NCBI RefSeq assembly: GCF_013205055.1
Contig: NZ_JABMLF010000007.1
Location: 1 to 64,000 of the forward strand
Source: Rathayibacter sp. VKM Ac-2856
GTDB taxonomy: Bacteria; Actinomycetota; Actinomycetes; Actinomycetales; Microbacteriaceae
Length of the DNA stretch: 64,000 nucleotides
Reading direction: 5' to 3'
Made by a program: the position numbers and the translations under genes
Notes under the pieces: generated by a model
The model's database searches: none
What the model saw: only the letters and a program-made list of their open reading frames with translations
What the model was told of the DNA's origin: nothing
Shown here: one piece after another, positions 51,404 through 59,100 of the stretch
Layout: the number at the start of each line of letters is the position of its first letter
How positions within the stretch are numbered: position 1 is the stretch's first letter

Positions 51404-51864
51404 CGCGCACCAGGGCTGTCGACGTAGACGTTCTCGCTGAGCGGCGTCCACGTCTCTTCGACTCCCCCGCCGTCCGGGACGACGTGGACCGTGTCGCGGC
51501 CGATCGCGCTGTCGAACCCGCCGGCCCCGCAGCTCTGGCCCCATGTGTCCTCGTCAGCGAAGCTCGTCAGGCACGTCGTCTCCGGATCGCTCGTGCGCGC
51601 CAGGAACAGCGATCGGTCTCCGACTCGGCCGACGAGCCGGGAGCTGGTCTCGTCCATCTCGGACCAGGAGGCCCGCGGGGGCAGCGTCGGGAACGTATCG
51701 GCGTCGGTCGCCGCCCGGTCGAGGTCCGCGAAAGTGAGCGGCGGCCGCTCGGCGGTGGTGAAGCACCCGCTCAGCGAGGCCGCGCCCGCGGCAGCGATGG
51801 CCGTGATGGCGAGGGTTCGAGCGGTCACCCTTGCGATGCTGCGCGGTCGACTTGTCCAGGTCAC
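51400..51864 (-). CDS. Putative lipoprotein, 154 aa
   Basis: GTG 51864. Arg-rich start, hydrophobic ~17-32, lipobox LSGC (Cys ~34). Cys pair TTCLTSF / GQSCGAG and WTPLSENVYV near the end parallel the 47999-48424 product. Probably one protein family present twice in the region. Divergent from the CcdA-like gene. Confidence 0.7.
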   Translation of the reverse strand: MTWTSRPRSIARVTARTLAITAIAAAGAASLSGCFTTAERPPLTFADLDRAATDADTFPTLPPRASWSEMDETSSRLVGRVGDRSLFLARTSDPETTCLTSFADEDTWGQSCGAGGFDSAIGRDTVHVVPDGGGVEETWTPLSENVYVDSPGAR

Positions 51865-51924
51865 GAGGTCAGCCTAGGAAGCGCGGGACCAGGGCGCGCC
51901 CTTTCCGGAAACTAGGGTGAGGGG

Positions 51925-52614
51925 ATGTTCCCCGAGCTCGGCACCGCGTTCCTCGCGGGCGCGCTCGCTCTGCTCTCCCCCTGTGCCGCACCGATCCTCC
52001 CCGGCATCGTCGGCGCGCTCACCTCGACAGGGGACGGACGGGCTCGACCGTCTCGGCAGGTGTGGTCGATCCTCGCGTTCGCGGTCGGGGCCGCTCTCGT
52101 GCTGATCGGGTCGGTGGCGTTGCTGCTCGCGTTCGGCGCGAACGTGAACCTCGCCCGGCCGCCGTACACGTTCATCGCCGGCGGACTGCTCATCGCCGCC
52201 GGCCTCTACTCCCTCGGCGTCCTCCGGATCCCCTGGATCACGAGAACGTCAACTCCGGGCGGCTCGGCCGCGAAGGCACTGCTGCTCGGAGTCAGCTGCG
52301 CCGCCGTCTGGTACCCCTGCCTCGGCCCGTCCCTCGCGATCGCCTACGGCCTCGCCTCCAACATCGACACCGTGGGACTCGGCGTCGCGCTGGGGTTCGT
52401 CTACTTCCTCGGCATGCTCACTCCATTGTTCCTGCTCGGACTCGTCCTCGCCCGCGCAGCACGCTCACGCCGCTGGCTGCGCCGCATCGGCGCCTACGCC
52501 AACAAGGCCGTCGCCGTGCTCCTCATCGCGATCGGCGTCCTCGTCATCACCGGGCTCTGGAACTCCGTGTCGCTGTGGATCGTGGACAACTCGAGCTGGT
52601 TTCCCACCCTCTGA
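51925..52614 (+). CDS. CcdA/DsbD-type thiol-disulfide transporter
   Basis: 229 residues, six membrane segments. Redox Cys in LLSPCAAPILPG (segment 1) and CAAVWYPCLGPSLA (segment 4), as in CcdA. Transfers electrons from cytoplasmic thioredoxin to outer thiol partners. No cytochrome c maturation gene is nearby; a role in keeping envelope thiols reduced during arsenic or mercury stress is possible. It immediately precedes the arsenic cluster. Confidence 0.88.
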   Translation: MFPELGTAFLAGALALLSPCAAPILPGIVGALTSTGDGRARPSRQVWSILAFAVGAALVLIGSVALLLAFGANVNLARPPYTFIAGGLLIAAGLYSLGVLRIPWITRTSTPGGSAAKALLLGVSCAAVWYPCLGPSLAIAYGLASNIDTVGLGVALGFVYFLGMLTPLFLLGLVLARAARSRRWLRRIGAYANKAVAVLLIAIGVLVITGLWNSVSLWIVDNSSWFPTL

Positions 52615-52660
52615 CCTTCGGGTGGGAAGTGTCGCACTGGGCGATCCCCTACCGCGACGG

Positions 52661-53158
52661 TCAGGACGGGCGTCGACGTTCGATGAGGATCGTGTCACGC
52701 CAGGTACCGGCGGCTGGTCCGTAAGTCATCAGCGCGATCCGGTCGCGGGTGCCGACGCGGCGGAAGCCGGCGCGGTCGTGGAGGGCGAGGCTGGCGGTGT
52801 TCTCGGGGAAGATGCTCGACTGGATCGTCCAGAGACCAGCAGCGTCCGCGGTCTCGATGAGAGCCCGCAGGAGTGCCGCGCCGGCGCCGCGGCCGCGGGC
52901 TGCGGCGGCGACGTAGACGGAGTGCTCGACCACTCCGCGGTAGACGGGCCGGCTCGACACGGGCGAGAGCGCCGCCCACCCGAGGACACGGTCGCCGTCG
53001 ACGGCGACCAGGCGCCCGACGTCGAGCTTCCCCGCATCGAACATCTCCCACGTCGGCGGTTCGGCCTCGAAGGTGGCGTGCCCGGTCGCGATGCCCTCTC
53101 GGTAGATCGCCTCGACCGCCGCCCAGTCCTCGGGGAGCATCGCCCGGACCGCCATCAC
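52661..53158 (-). CDS. arsN: GNAT acetyltransferase, ArsN1-like
   Basis: 165 residues. GNAT fold: VRAMLPEDWAAVEAIYREGI, acetyl-CoA loop AARGRGAGAALLRAL (~90-105), and IFPENTASLALHDRAGF. Sequence is of the phosphinothricin/arsinothricin acetyltransferase type that occurs in ars operons as ArsN1. Overlaps the next gene's stop by 4 bp (53155). Substrate inferred from context: arsinothricin or phosphinothricin. Confidence 0.8.
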   Translation of the reverse strand: MMAVRAMLPEDWAAVEAIYREGIATGHATFEAEPPTWEMFDAGKLDVGRLVAVDGDRVLGWAALSPVSSRPVYRGVVEHSVYVAAAARGRGAGAALLRALIETADAAGLWTIQSSIFPENTASLALHDRAGFRRVGTRDRIALMTYGPAAGTWRDTILIERRRPS

Positions 53159-54483
53159 GAGCAGCAGCTTCCTCCGGCGGATCCGATGTCAGTCGAGCAG
53201 ACGCCGGTCTCGGGGAGCACGAGCTGCACCCGCCGGGCCGCGGCGTGATCGCCCGCGAGCTCGTCCGCGATAGAGCGGACCTGCTCGTAACCGGTGACCA
53301 GGAGGAAGGTCGGGGCGCGGCCGTAGGACTTCATGCCGGCGATGAAGAAGTTCGGTTCGGGGTGGGCGAGTTCCGCGACGCCGTGCGGGTCGACGGTGCC
53401 GCAGGAGTGCAGGTTCGGATCGATCAGCGTCGCGAGCGCGCGGGGCGCTTCCACGATCTCGTCCAGGGAGACGCGGATCTCGCGCAGCATGTCGAGGTCG
53501 GGCCGGAACCCGGTCGCCTGCACGACGACATCCGCCTCGACGCTCTCGCGCTCCTTCCGGCGGCGCCCGAGGACGGCGACCCGGCCGGTGGTGGTCTTCT
53601 CGAGGCGGTCGATCTCGAAGCGGTCCAGGAGGGTGATCGCGCCGTCGCGGACGAGCTGGTGGACGGTACCGCCGAGCTTGCCGCGCTCCTCCAATTCGTC
53701 GTCGCCCGAGCCGAAGACGCGCAGCGGGCTGGTGCCGCGGATCGCCCAGGTGATCCTCGTCTCCGGCTCCTCGCGGGCGAGTCGGGCGAGCTTGATCAGG
53801 GTGTTCGCAGCGGAGTGGCCGGCGCCGACGACGAGGACGCTCTTCCCGGCGAACCTGGCACGGTCGGCGCCGAGCACATCGGGCAGCGCGTGACTGAGAT
53901 GCTCGGCGACGTCGGCGGCGCCGATCGGGTCGAGGCCGCCCGAGGCGAGGGCGTTGGGCGTGGAGTAGGTGCCCGAGGTGTCGATGACTGCGCGGGCGGT
54001 GACGTCGACGGCGCCCTCCACAGTGTCCAGACGCAGCAGGAACGGGGTGCCCGCGCGTCCGGTAGAGCGAGTGCGGTCCATGCCCTCGCGGGTCACAGCC
54101 AGCACGCGGGAGCGGTATCGGATGACGGAGTCGAGCTGCGGGGTCGCGGCGAGGGGCGCGAGGTAGTCGCGGACGAACTCGTGCCCGGTGGGCAGTTTCT
54201 TTGCCGCGGGCGCCTCCCAGCCGGCGGCGTCGAGCAGGCGCCCGGCGGCCGCGTCGACCAGGTACTCCCACGGCGAGAACAGGCGGGTGTGGCCCCACTG
54301 CTGCACGGCGGCGCCAGCGCTCTCGCCCGCCTCGTAGACGATGACGTCGAGGCCGCGCTCGAGCAGCTGCGCGGCAGCAGCCAGACCAACGGGCCCGGCG
54401 CCGATGACGGCGACGGGCAGGCCGGTCAGTCGGCGCTCATCGGTGCGGGGCGGGACGGTCAGCAGCATGGTCATCAGGTGCAC
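53155..54483 (-). CDS. Flavin-dependent monooxygenase-like protein, ArsO type
   Basis: 442 residues from ATG 54483. FAD motif VAVIGAGPVGLAAAAQLLE (residues ~25), NADP motif VLVVGAGHSAANTLIKLARL (~225), and ATGFRPDLDML near 340, as in flavin-containing monooxygenases. The ArsO members are found in ars operons with ArsN and thought to act on organoarsenicals; not biochemically settled. Divergent from arsR with ArsR-type operators between. Confidence 0.8.
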   Translation of the reverse strand: MHLMTMLLTVPPRTDERRLTGLPVAVIGAGPVGLAAAAQLLERGLDVIVYEAGESAGAAVQQWGHTRLFSPWEYLVDAAAGRLLDAAGWEAPAAKKLPTGHEFVRDYLAPLAATPQLDSVIRYRSRVLAVTREGMDRTRSTGRAGTPFLLRLDTVEGAVDVTARAVIDTSGTYSTPNALASGGLDPIGAADVAEHLSHALPDVLGADRARFAGKSVLVVGAGHSAANTLIKLARLAREEPETRITWAIRGTSPLRVFGSGDDELEERGKLGGTVHQLVRDGAITLLDRFEIDRLEKTTTGRVAVLGRRRKERESVEADVVVQATGFRPDLDMLREIRVSLDEIVEAPRALATLIDPNLHSCGTVDPHGVAELAHPEPNFFIAGMKSYGRAPTFLLVTGYEQVRSIADELAGDHAAARRVQLVLPETGVCSTDIGSAGGSCCS

Positions 54484-54490
54484 TCCTCAA

Positions 54491-54548
54491 CATCGACGAT
54501 CATCGATGGATCGAGTCTGCCCCGGCATATCGATGACTGTCAATGTGT
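54491..54548. promoter_or_regulatory. ArsR operator region
   Basis: CATCGA-CGATCA-TCGATG (54491-54508), a perfect dyad, and ATATCGATGAC ~20 bp further. On the minus strand TTGACA lies ~30 bp upstream of the first dyad, so a repressor there would block the ArsO promoter. Confidence 0.6.
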
Positions 54549-54562
54549 GGGAGGGTGGAGGC

Positions 54563-54913
54563 ATGGCGACGACCGAGCTGACTCTCACCGCGGCGGCGGC
54601 CGCGTGCTGCGCGCCACTCGCGCGCGAGCCGCTGAGCGCCGAGGGCGCGGAGCTGCTGGCGAGAGCGTTGAAGGCGATGGCGGATCCGGCAAGGCTTCGC
54701 CTGGTGTCGATCGTCGCGTCGAGCAGCTCGGGCGAGGTGTGCGTGTGCGACTTCACGGAGCCGGTCGGGCTGAGCCAGCCCACGGTGTCGCACCACTTGA
54801 AGATCCTCGTGGACGCCGGGATCCTGGCCCGCGAAAAGCGCGGCACGTGGGCGTACTTCTCCCTCGTCCCCGGCGCGCTCGACTCTCTCGCGGGGATGCT
54901 CACCCGCGTCTGA
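54563..54913 (+). CDS. arsR: ArsR-family arsenic-sensing repressor
   Basis: 116 residues from ATG 54563. Winged HTH ~60-90 (VGLSQPTVSHHLKILVDAGI). Cys15-Cys16 at the N-terminus and Cys60/Cys62 in GEVCVCDF: the N-terminal pair recalls the Corynebacterium glutamicum type As(III) site (Cys15, Cys16 plus one further Cys), while CVCD is the Escherichia coli-type motif. Convergent with the fusion gene, the stops abutting at 54913/54914. Confidence 0.9.
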   Translation: MATTELTLTAAAAACCAPLAREPLSAEGAELLARALKAMADPARLRLVSIVASSSSGEVCVCDFTEPVGLSQPTVSHHLKILVDAGILAREKRGTWAYFSLVPGALDSLAGMLTRV

Positions 54914-55582
54914 TCAGGCGGCCGTGACCCTCGCCGCGAGAGCGTCGACGCGAGCGGCGAGCTCGTCGTAGGCGGCATCGAACGCGGCGTCCGTGCCGGC
55001 GGGCACCGGGTCGGGGATCGACCAGTGCAGCGCCTCCGAGCCGAGCTCCTCGTGCGCGGCGTCGCAGACAGTGATCACGAGGTCGGTGTCGGCGGCGACG
55101 TCCGCGAACTGCTGCGGAGTATTCCCTGTCAGCGTCAGGCCGTGCCGCTCGGCAGTCGTGATGGCGCCAGCCGCGATCGCCGCGGCGGGGTGCGTGCCGG
55201 CGGACGCCACGGGGATCGAGCTGCGCTGCGCCCAGAGCTGCGCGGCGAGCTGGGAGCGGGCGGAGTTCGCGGTACACACGAACAGCACCCGCCGCGCCGC
55301 GGCGGTGGTCGAGGGCCCGAGCTGATCGAACGCGCCGGGGATCAGGTGCACGTAGCTGCGGCGCCGGTCCGCCTCCGAGCGGCGACGGAGGATCATGCCC
55401 TCGCGCTCGAGGACGGCGAGGTGGTGCGCGACGAGGTTCGAGGGCATCCCCAGTCGGTCCTGCAGCTCCCGCGGCGCCAGGTCACCGAGGGTGAGCAGGT
55501 CCACGATCCGCAGGCGCGCGGGATCACTGAGGGCCGCGTGCCGGGCGGCCCGCGCTTCCAATTCGGTTCGCTCGGTGTTCAT
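54914..55582 (-). CDS. ArsR-ArsC fusion: repressor domain joined to arsenate reductase
   Basis: 222 residues. Residues ~1-92 are an ArsR-type HTH (HAALSDPARLRIVDLLTLGD, LGMPSNLVAHHLAVLEREG); residues ~96-222 are a low-molecular-weight phosphatase-like ArsC with the P-loop VLFVCTANSARSQLA and a second Cys in VITVCDAAHEE. The HTH part lacks Cys, so arsenic sensing may come through the ArsC part. Such fusions are known in actinobacteria. Divergent from the aquaporin gene with a dyad between. Confidence 0.88.
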   Translation of the reverse strand: MNTERTELEARAARHAALSDPARLRIVDLLTLGDLAPRELQDRLGMPSNLVAHHLAVLEREGMILRRRSEADRRRSYVHLIPGAFDQLGPSTTAAARRVLFVCTANSARSQLAAQLWAQRSSIPVASAGTHPAAAIAAGAITTAERHGLTLTGNTPQQFADVAADTDLVITVCDAAHEELGSEALHWSIPDPVPAGTDAAFDAAYDELAARVDALAARVTAA

Positions 55583-55584
55583 TG

Positions 55585-55602
55585 ACTCAATCTTGACTGA
55601 GT
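55585..55602. promoter_or_regulatory. Operator between the fusion gene and the aquaporin gene
   Basis: ACTCA-ATCTTGAC-TGAGT, directly next to the fusion's start codon. Distinct from the TCGATG dyad at 54491, as expected if the two ArsR proteins have different targets. Confidence 0.55.
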
Positions 55603-55619
55603 GAACGTGAGGGGTCAAG

Positions 55620-56378
55620 ATGGCCGACGACATGGACACCACTTCCCTTCCTCCGCTCGCTCGTCGGGCCGTGGCCGAGTTCCTCGGCACGGGCCTGCTC
55701 GTGGCGATCGTCGTCGGCTCCGGCATCGCCGCCCAGTCGCTCTCCCCGAACGATGTCGGCGTGCAACTGCTGGAGAACTCCCTCGCGACCGCGCTGGGCC
55801 TCGCGGTGCTGATCCTGACACTCGGGCCGGTGTCGGGGGCGCACTTCAACCCGCTCGTCTCCGCCATCGACGCGCTCCTCGGCCGCCGCGACCGGACCGG
55901 CGTGTCGGGGCGGGAGCTGGCGGTGTTCGTCGGCGCGCAGCTGCTCGGCGGTATCGGTGGCGCGGTCCTCGCGAACGCGATGTTCGAGGTCCCGACCTCG
56001 ATCGCGACGACCGAGCGGGTCACCGCCGGGCACCTGCTCGGGGAGGTCGTCGCCACCGCGGGCCTGGTCCTCGTGGTCCTCTCCCTCGCCCGCACGAACC
56101 GCGGCCCGCTCGCCGCGGCCGCGGTCGGCGCGTACATCGGTGCGGCGTACTGGTTCACGTCCTCGACCTCGTTCGCGAACCCCGCCGTGACCCTCGGCCG
56201 CGTCTTCACCGACACCTTCGCCGGCATCGCCCCCACCTCCGTCCTGCCGTTCATCGCTGCGCAGCTCGTCGGCGCCGCGATCGGCGTCGGCATCGCCGTG
56301 TTCCTCTTCCCGGGCGCCGCCCGGACCGCCGGGCACCTCGTGGTCCCGGCCACCACCTCCACCTCTTCACACGTCTGA
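55620..56378 (+). CDS. Aquaporin/aquaglyceroporin (AqpS-like)
   Basis: 252 residues, six membrane segments and two half-helices. The first NPA box reads HFNPLVSA and the second FANPAVTLGR; the Arg of the selectivity filter follows the second. Placement between ArsR-ArsC and ArsC is that of AqpS in Sinorhizobium, where arsenite leaves by downhill flow after arsenate reduction. No ArsB or Acr3 pump is in the window, which supports this role. Confidence 0.88.
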   Translation: MADDMDTTSLPPLARRAVAEFLGTGLLVAIVVGSGIAAQSLSPNDVGVQLLENSLATALGLAVLILTLGPVSGAHFNPLVSAIDALLGRRDRTGVSGRELAVFVGAQLLGGIGGAVLANAMFEVPTSIATTERVTAGHLLGEVVATAGLVLVVLSLARTNRGPLAAAAVGAYIGAAYWFTSSTSFANPAVTLGRVFTDTFAGIAPTSVLPFIAAQLVGAAIGVGIAVFLFPGAARTAGHLVVPATTSTSSHV

Positions 56379-56395
56379 TCCGGAAGGCCCATCTG

Positions 56396-57781
56396 ATGCA
56401 TCTCGTCGCCATCGGCGGCAGCGACGCGGGGATCTCCGCCGCGCTGCGCGCCCGCGAGCTCGACCCGTCCGTCGACGTGACCGTCGTCGTCGCCGACTCG
56501 TACCCGAACTTCTCCATCTGCGGGATCCCGTACTACTTCTCCCGCGAGGTCCAGCCGTGGCAGTCGCTCGCGCACCGCACCCACGCCGACCTCGAAGCCA
56601 CCGGCATGAGCCTGCGCCTGGACACCTTCGCGACCGACATCGACGTCGCCGGGCAGCGGCTCACCGTCCGCACCCCGGACGGCTCGCTCGATCGGATCGG
56701 GTACGACGAGCTGATCGTCGGGACCGGCGCCCTCGCGTCTTCCGCCGGCATCGCCGGCGTGGATGACCTGGGGCCGGAGGACGGAGTGCACGTGCTGCAC
56801 TCGATGGGCGACACCTTCGCCCTCGAGCGGTTCCTCGATAGCCGCGACCCGCAGACGGCGATCATCGTCGGCGCCGGCTACGTGGGCCTGGAGATGGCCG
56901 AAGCCCTCACCGTCCGCGGCCTCCACGTCACCCAGCTCCAACGCGGCCCGGAAGTGCTCTCCACCCTCGACCCCGAACTCGGCGCCCTCGTGCACACCGA
57001 ACTGACCGAGCGCGGCGTCGAGGTCCTCACCCGGACCACCGTCGCCTCGATCGAGAAGACCGCCGCCGGGCTCGCCGTGCACGCCGACCACGACGGCACA
57101 CCCCTCATCCGCACCGCCGACGTCGTCCTTCTCGTCGTCGGCGTGAAGCCGAACACCGACCTGCTCGCCCGCGCCGGAGCGTCTCTCGGCGCCGGCCGCG
57201 GGGTCGTCGTCGACAAGGCGATGCGCACGGGCCTGCCGCACGTGTTCGCGGCAGGCGACGGAGTGACCACGCACCACCGTCTGCTCGGCAGCACCTACCT
57301 GCCGCTGGGCACCACGGCCCACAAGCAGGGACGGGTAGCCGGCGAGAACGCTCTCGGCGGCGATGCCCGCTTCGCCGGCTCCGTCGGCACCCAGGTCGTC
57401 AAGGTGTTCGACCTCGTCGCCTCCCGCACCGGCCTGCGCGAGCACGAGGCCCTCGCCGCCGGCTTCGCGCCGGCGTCGACGACCGCGGTCGCGGACGACC
57501 ACAAGCGCTACTACCCGGGCGCGCAGCCCATCACGATCCGCATCACCGGTGACACCCGCGACGGGCGCCTGCTCGGCGCGCAGCTCGTCGGACGCCTCGG
57601 CACCGAGACCGCCAAGCGCATCGACACCTACGCGACCGCCCTGTTCGCGGGACTCACCGTCGAGCAGGTCTCCGACCTCGACCTCTCCTACACACCCCCG
57701 CTCGGCTCCCCCTGGGACGCCGTGCAGATCGCCACCCAGACCTGGACCCGCACGAACACCGGAGCAGTGACCCCCGCATGA
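56396..57781 (+). CDS. FAD/NAD(P) oxidoreductase of the CoA-disulfide reductase type
   Basis: 461 residues. HLVAIGGSDAGISAALRARE (FAD), Cys in NFSICGIPYYFS (single active Cys ~43, as in CoA-disulfide/NADH oxidases), NAD motif IIVGAGYVGLEMAEALTVRG (~160), VFAAGDGVTTHH (~285), and a C-terminal dimer domain. Common in actinobacterial ars operons; may recycle a low-molecular-weight thiol used by ArsC. Overlaps arsC by 4 bp. Confidence 0.85.
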   Translation: MHLVAIGGSDAGISAALRARELDPSVDVTVVVADSYPNFSICGIPYYFSREVQPWQSLAHRTHADLEATGMSLRLDTFATDIDVAGQRLTVRTPDGSLDRIGYDELIVGTGALASSAGIAGVDDLGPEDGVHVLHSMGDTFALERFLDSRDPQTAIIVGAGYVGLEMAEALTVRGLHVTQLQRGPEVLSTLDPELGALVHTELTERGVEVLTRTTVASIEKTAAGLAVHADHDGTPLIRTADVVLLVVGVKPNTDLLARAGASLGAGRGVVVDKAMRTGLPHVFAAGDGVTTHHRLLGSTYLPLGTTAHKQGRVAGENALGGDARFAGSVGTQVVKVFDLVASRTGLREHEALAAGFAPASTTAVADDHKRYYPGAQPITIRITGDTRDGRLLGAQLVGRLGTETAKRIDTYATALFAGLTVEQVSDLDLSYTPPLGSPWDAVQIATQTWTRTNTGAVTPA

Positions 57782-58170
57782 CCGAGAAGCCCACCGTCCT
57801 CTTCCTCTGCCAGCACAACGCCGGCCGCTCCCAACTCGCCGCAGGCCTGCTCCAAGTCCTCGCCAGCGACCGCTACACCGCCACCTCCGCCGGCCTCTCC
57901 CCGGCCGAAACGGTAAACCCCGCGATCGCTGCGACCGTCGCTGAGCTCGGCCTCGATATCAGCGACCGCACCCCCCGCTCCGTCACGGTGGAGGACCTCG
58001 AGAACGCGGACATCGTCGTCGCCATGAAGCCCGGGCTTACCCTCCCTGCGACTCCGACCGGCCGGTTCCTGGAGTGGAAGTTCCCCGACCCAACCGACTG
58101 GAGCGCCGAGAGCGTCCGCCCCCTCCGCGAGGCGGTCGCCGCTCGGATTCAGGCCGAGCTCCTCAACTAG
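57778..58170 (+). CDS. arsC: Arsenate reductase, single-cysteine actinobacterial type
   Basis: 130 residues. P-loop VLFLCQHNAGRSQ with Cys11, the only Cys in the protein, so it cannot form the Cys triad of thioredoxin-linked enzymes and must use mycothiol/mycoredoxin as in C. glutamicum ArsC1/2. WKFPDPTDW gives the conserved Asp. Start overlaps the preceding gene (ATGA). Confidence 0.9.
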   Translation: MTEKPTVLFLCQHNAGRSQLAAGLLQVLASDRYTATSAGLSPAETVNPAIAATVAELGLDISDRTPRSVTVEDLENADIVVAMKPGLTLPATPTGRFLEWKFPDPTDWSAESVRPLREAVAARIQAELLN

Positions 58171-58173
58171 GCG

Positions 58174-58277
58174 CGACACGGAGCGGCATCAGAACGCCGC
58201 CACAGAACGCTGAAACTTACATCGCGGCGGTCGGTGTCGCTCATGCGTGTACCGGGGAACGATCCCCTTACGGAACA
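58174..58277 (+). repeat. Composite repeat at the right edge of the cassette region
   Basis: Begins 4 bp after arsC. Same blocks and order as 35727-35850: CACGGAGCGGCATC, AGAACGCCGCCAC, GCGTGTACCGG and a core motif (GATCCCCTTACGGAACAC). Same orientation as the left copy, thus a direct repeat bounding ~22.4 kb. Confidence 0.65.
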
Positions 58278-58349
58278 CCCCTCGCGCCTAGGCTTCCTCG
58301 GTAAGCGGCGGATACGTCGCAGCGATGTCACCTCTCGAAGGGATCCGCC

Positions 58350-59054
58350 GTGACCGCGAGTCAGCCGACCTGGTTCTTGGACGAGAGCACGTCTCTCGGG
58401 CGGGAGAACACCGACGCCGAGCACGTCGCACACTACGACGAGAAGGAAGACGCCGGCGCCGCCGCCGAGGTCGAGTGGCTGAGCACAGTCCTCCCGGAAC
58501 GGGAGGGCACGGTGATCGATCTAGGAGCGGGAACGGGACAGTTCGCGCTCCTCGCCGCCGGGCACTGGTCGAACGTGGTCGCCGTCGACCCTTCGCCCGT
58601 GATGCTGCGCGAGCTGCGCCGCAAGGTGGCGGCGACGGGTGCGCCGGTCACGGTCGCGGAGGGTGGCTACCTCACCTTCGAATGGCCGGCGGGGAGCGCG
58701 GATCTCGTGTACTCGCGGTACGCCCTGCACCACCTCCCTGACTTCTGGAAGGCGCTCGCGCTCGACCGGATGCGGCGCATGCTGCGGACCGGCGGGGTCC
58801 TCCGCATCTGGGATGTGGTCTACAACTTCCCCGTCTCCGAAGCAGTCGAACGCATCGAGCACTGGTGCTCCACCGGGTACTCCGACGAAGAGGGCGGGTG
58901 GACGCGCGCCGACCTCGAGGAGCACGTCACCGACGAGCACTCGACGTTCACATGGCTCCTGGAACCGATGTTCACCCAGGCCAGCTTCTCGATCGAGCGG
59001 GCCGAGTACGACGACGACGGGATCTTCGCGAAGTACCTCCTCCGCGCCGTGTAG
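58350..59054 (+). CDS. Class I SAM-dependent methyltransferase
   Basis: 234 residues from GTG 58350 (AAGGGA upstream). SAM motif I VIDLGAGTGQFALLAAG (~55), VAVDPSPVML (motif II), YSRYALHHLPDFWK (post-I). Lacks the Cys residues of ArsM arsenite methyltransferase, so despite the ars genes next door an arsenic role is not supported. Small-molecule substrate unknown. Confidence 0.85.
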   Translation: MTASQPTWFLDESTSLGRENTDAEHVAHYDEKEDAGAAAEVEWLSTVLPEREGTVIDLGAGTGQFALLAAGHWSNVVAVDPSPVMLRELRRKVAATGAPVTVAEGGYLTFEWPAGSADLVYSRYALHHLPDFWKALALDRMRRMLRTGGVLRIWDVVYNFPVSEAVERIEHWCSTGYSDEEGGWTRADLEEHVTDEHSTFTWLLEPMFTQASFSIERAEYDDDGIFAKYLLRAV

Positions 59055-59100
59055 GTGCGGAGGCGTCCGGTGCTGGATCCTCTTACGCGATGCTGGTGAG

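Larger units (their letters stand above)
35832..59086. repeat. Dispersed core motif GATCCCCATACGGGACGC (about 16 copies)
   Basis: Copies begin at about 35832, 36423, 37330, 40091, 41145, 44112, 46852, 47338, 47867, 48494, 49062, 50088, 50695, 52643, 58261 and 59075; best-conserved are 35832, 36423, 44112, 47867, 48494, 49062 and 50088. All lie between genes, nearly always preceded by GGTGAA- or GGTCGAC-like bases and read on the plus strand. TCCC/GGGA arms around CATAC make a small hairpin. The span given covers the scattered set, not a continuous repeat. Confidence 0.75.

Noticed and set aside
54914-57502. 862-codon minus-strand open frame
   Set aside because: Only its last 222 codons (ArsR-ArsC) are real; the rest is antisense to the aquaporin and flavoprotein genes and has Arg/Gly/Ala shadow composition.
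58350-59054. ArsM arsenite methyltransferase
   Set aside because: The conserved Cys residues required for As(III) binding are absent; only general SAM motifs remain.
35832-59086. True integron (attC sites)
   Set aside because: No IntI-type tyrosine recombinase and no RYYYAAC/GTTRRRY pairs were seen, so the array is described only as cassette-like.
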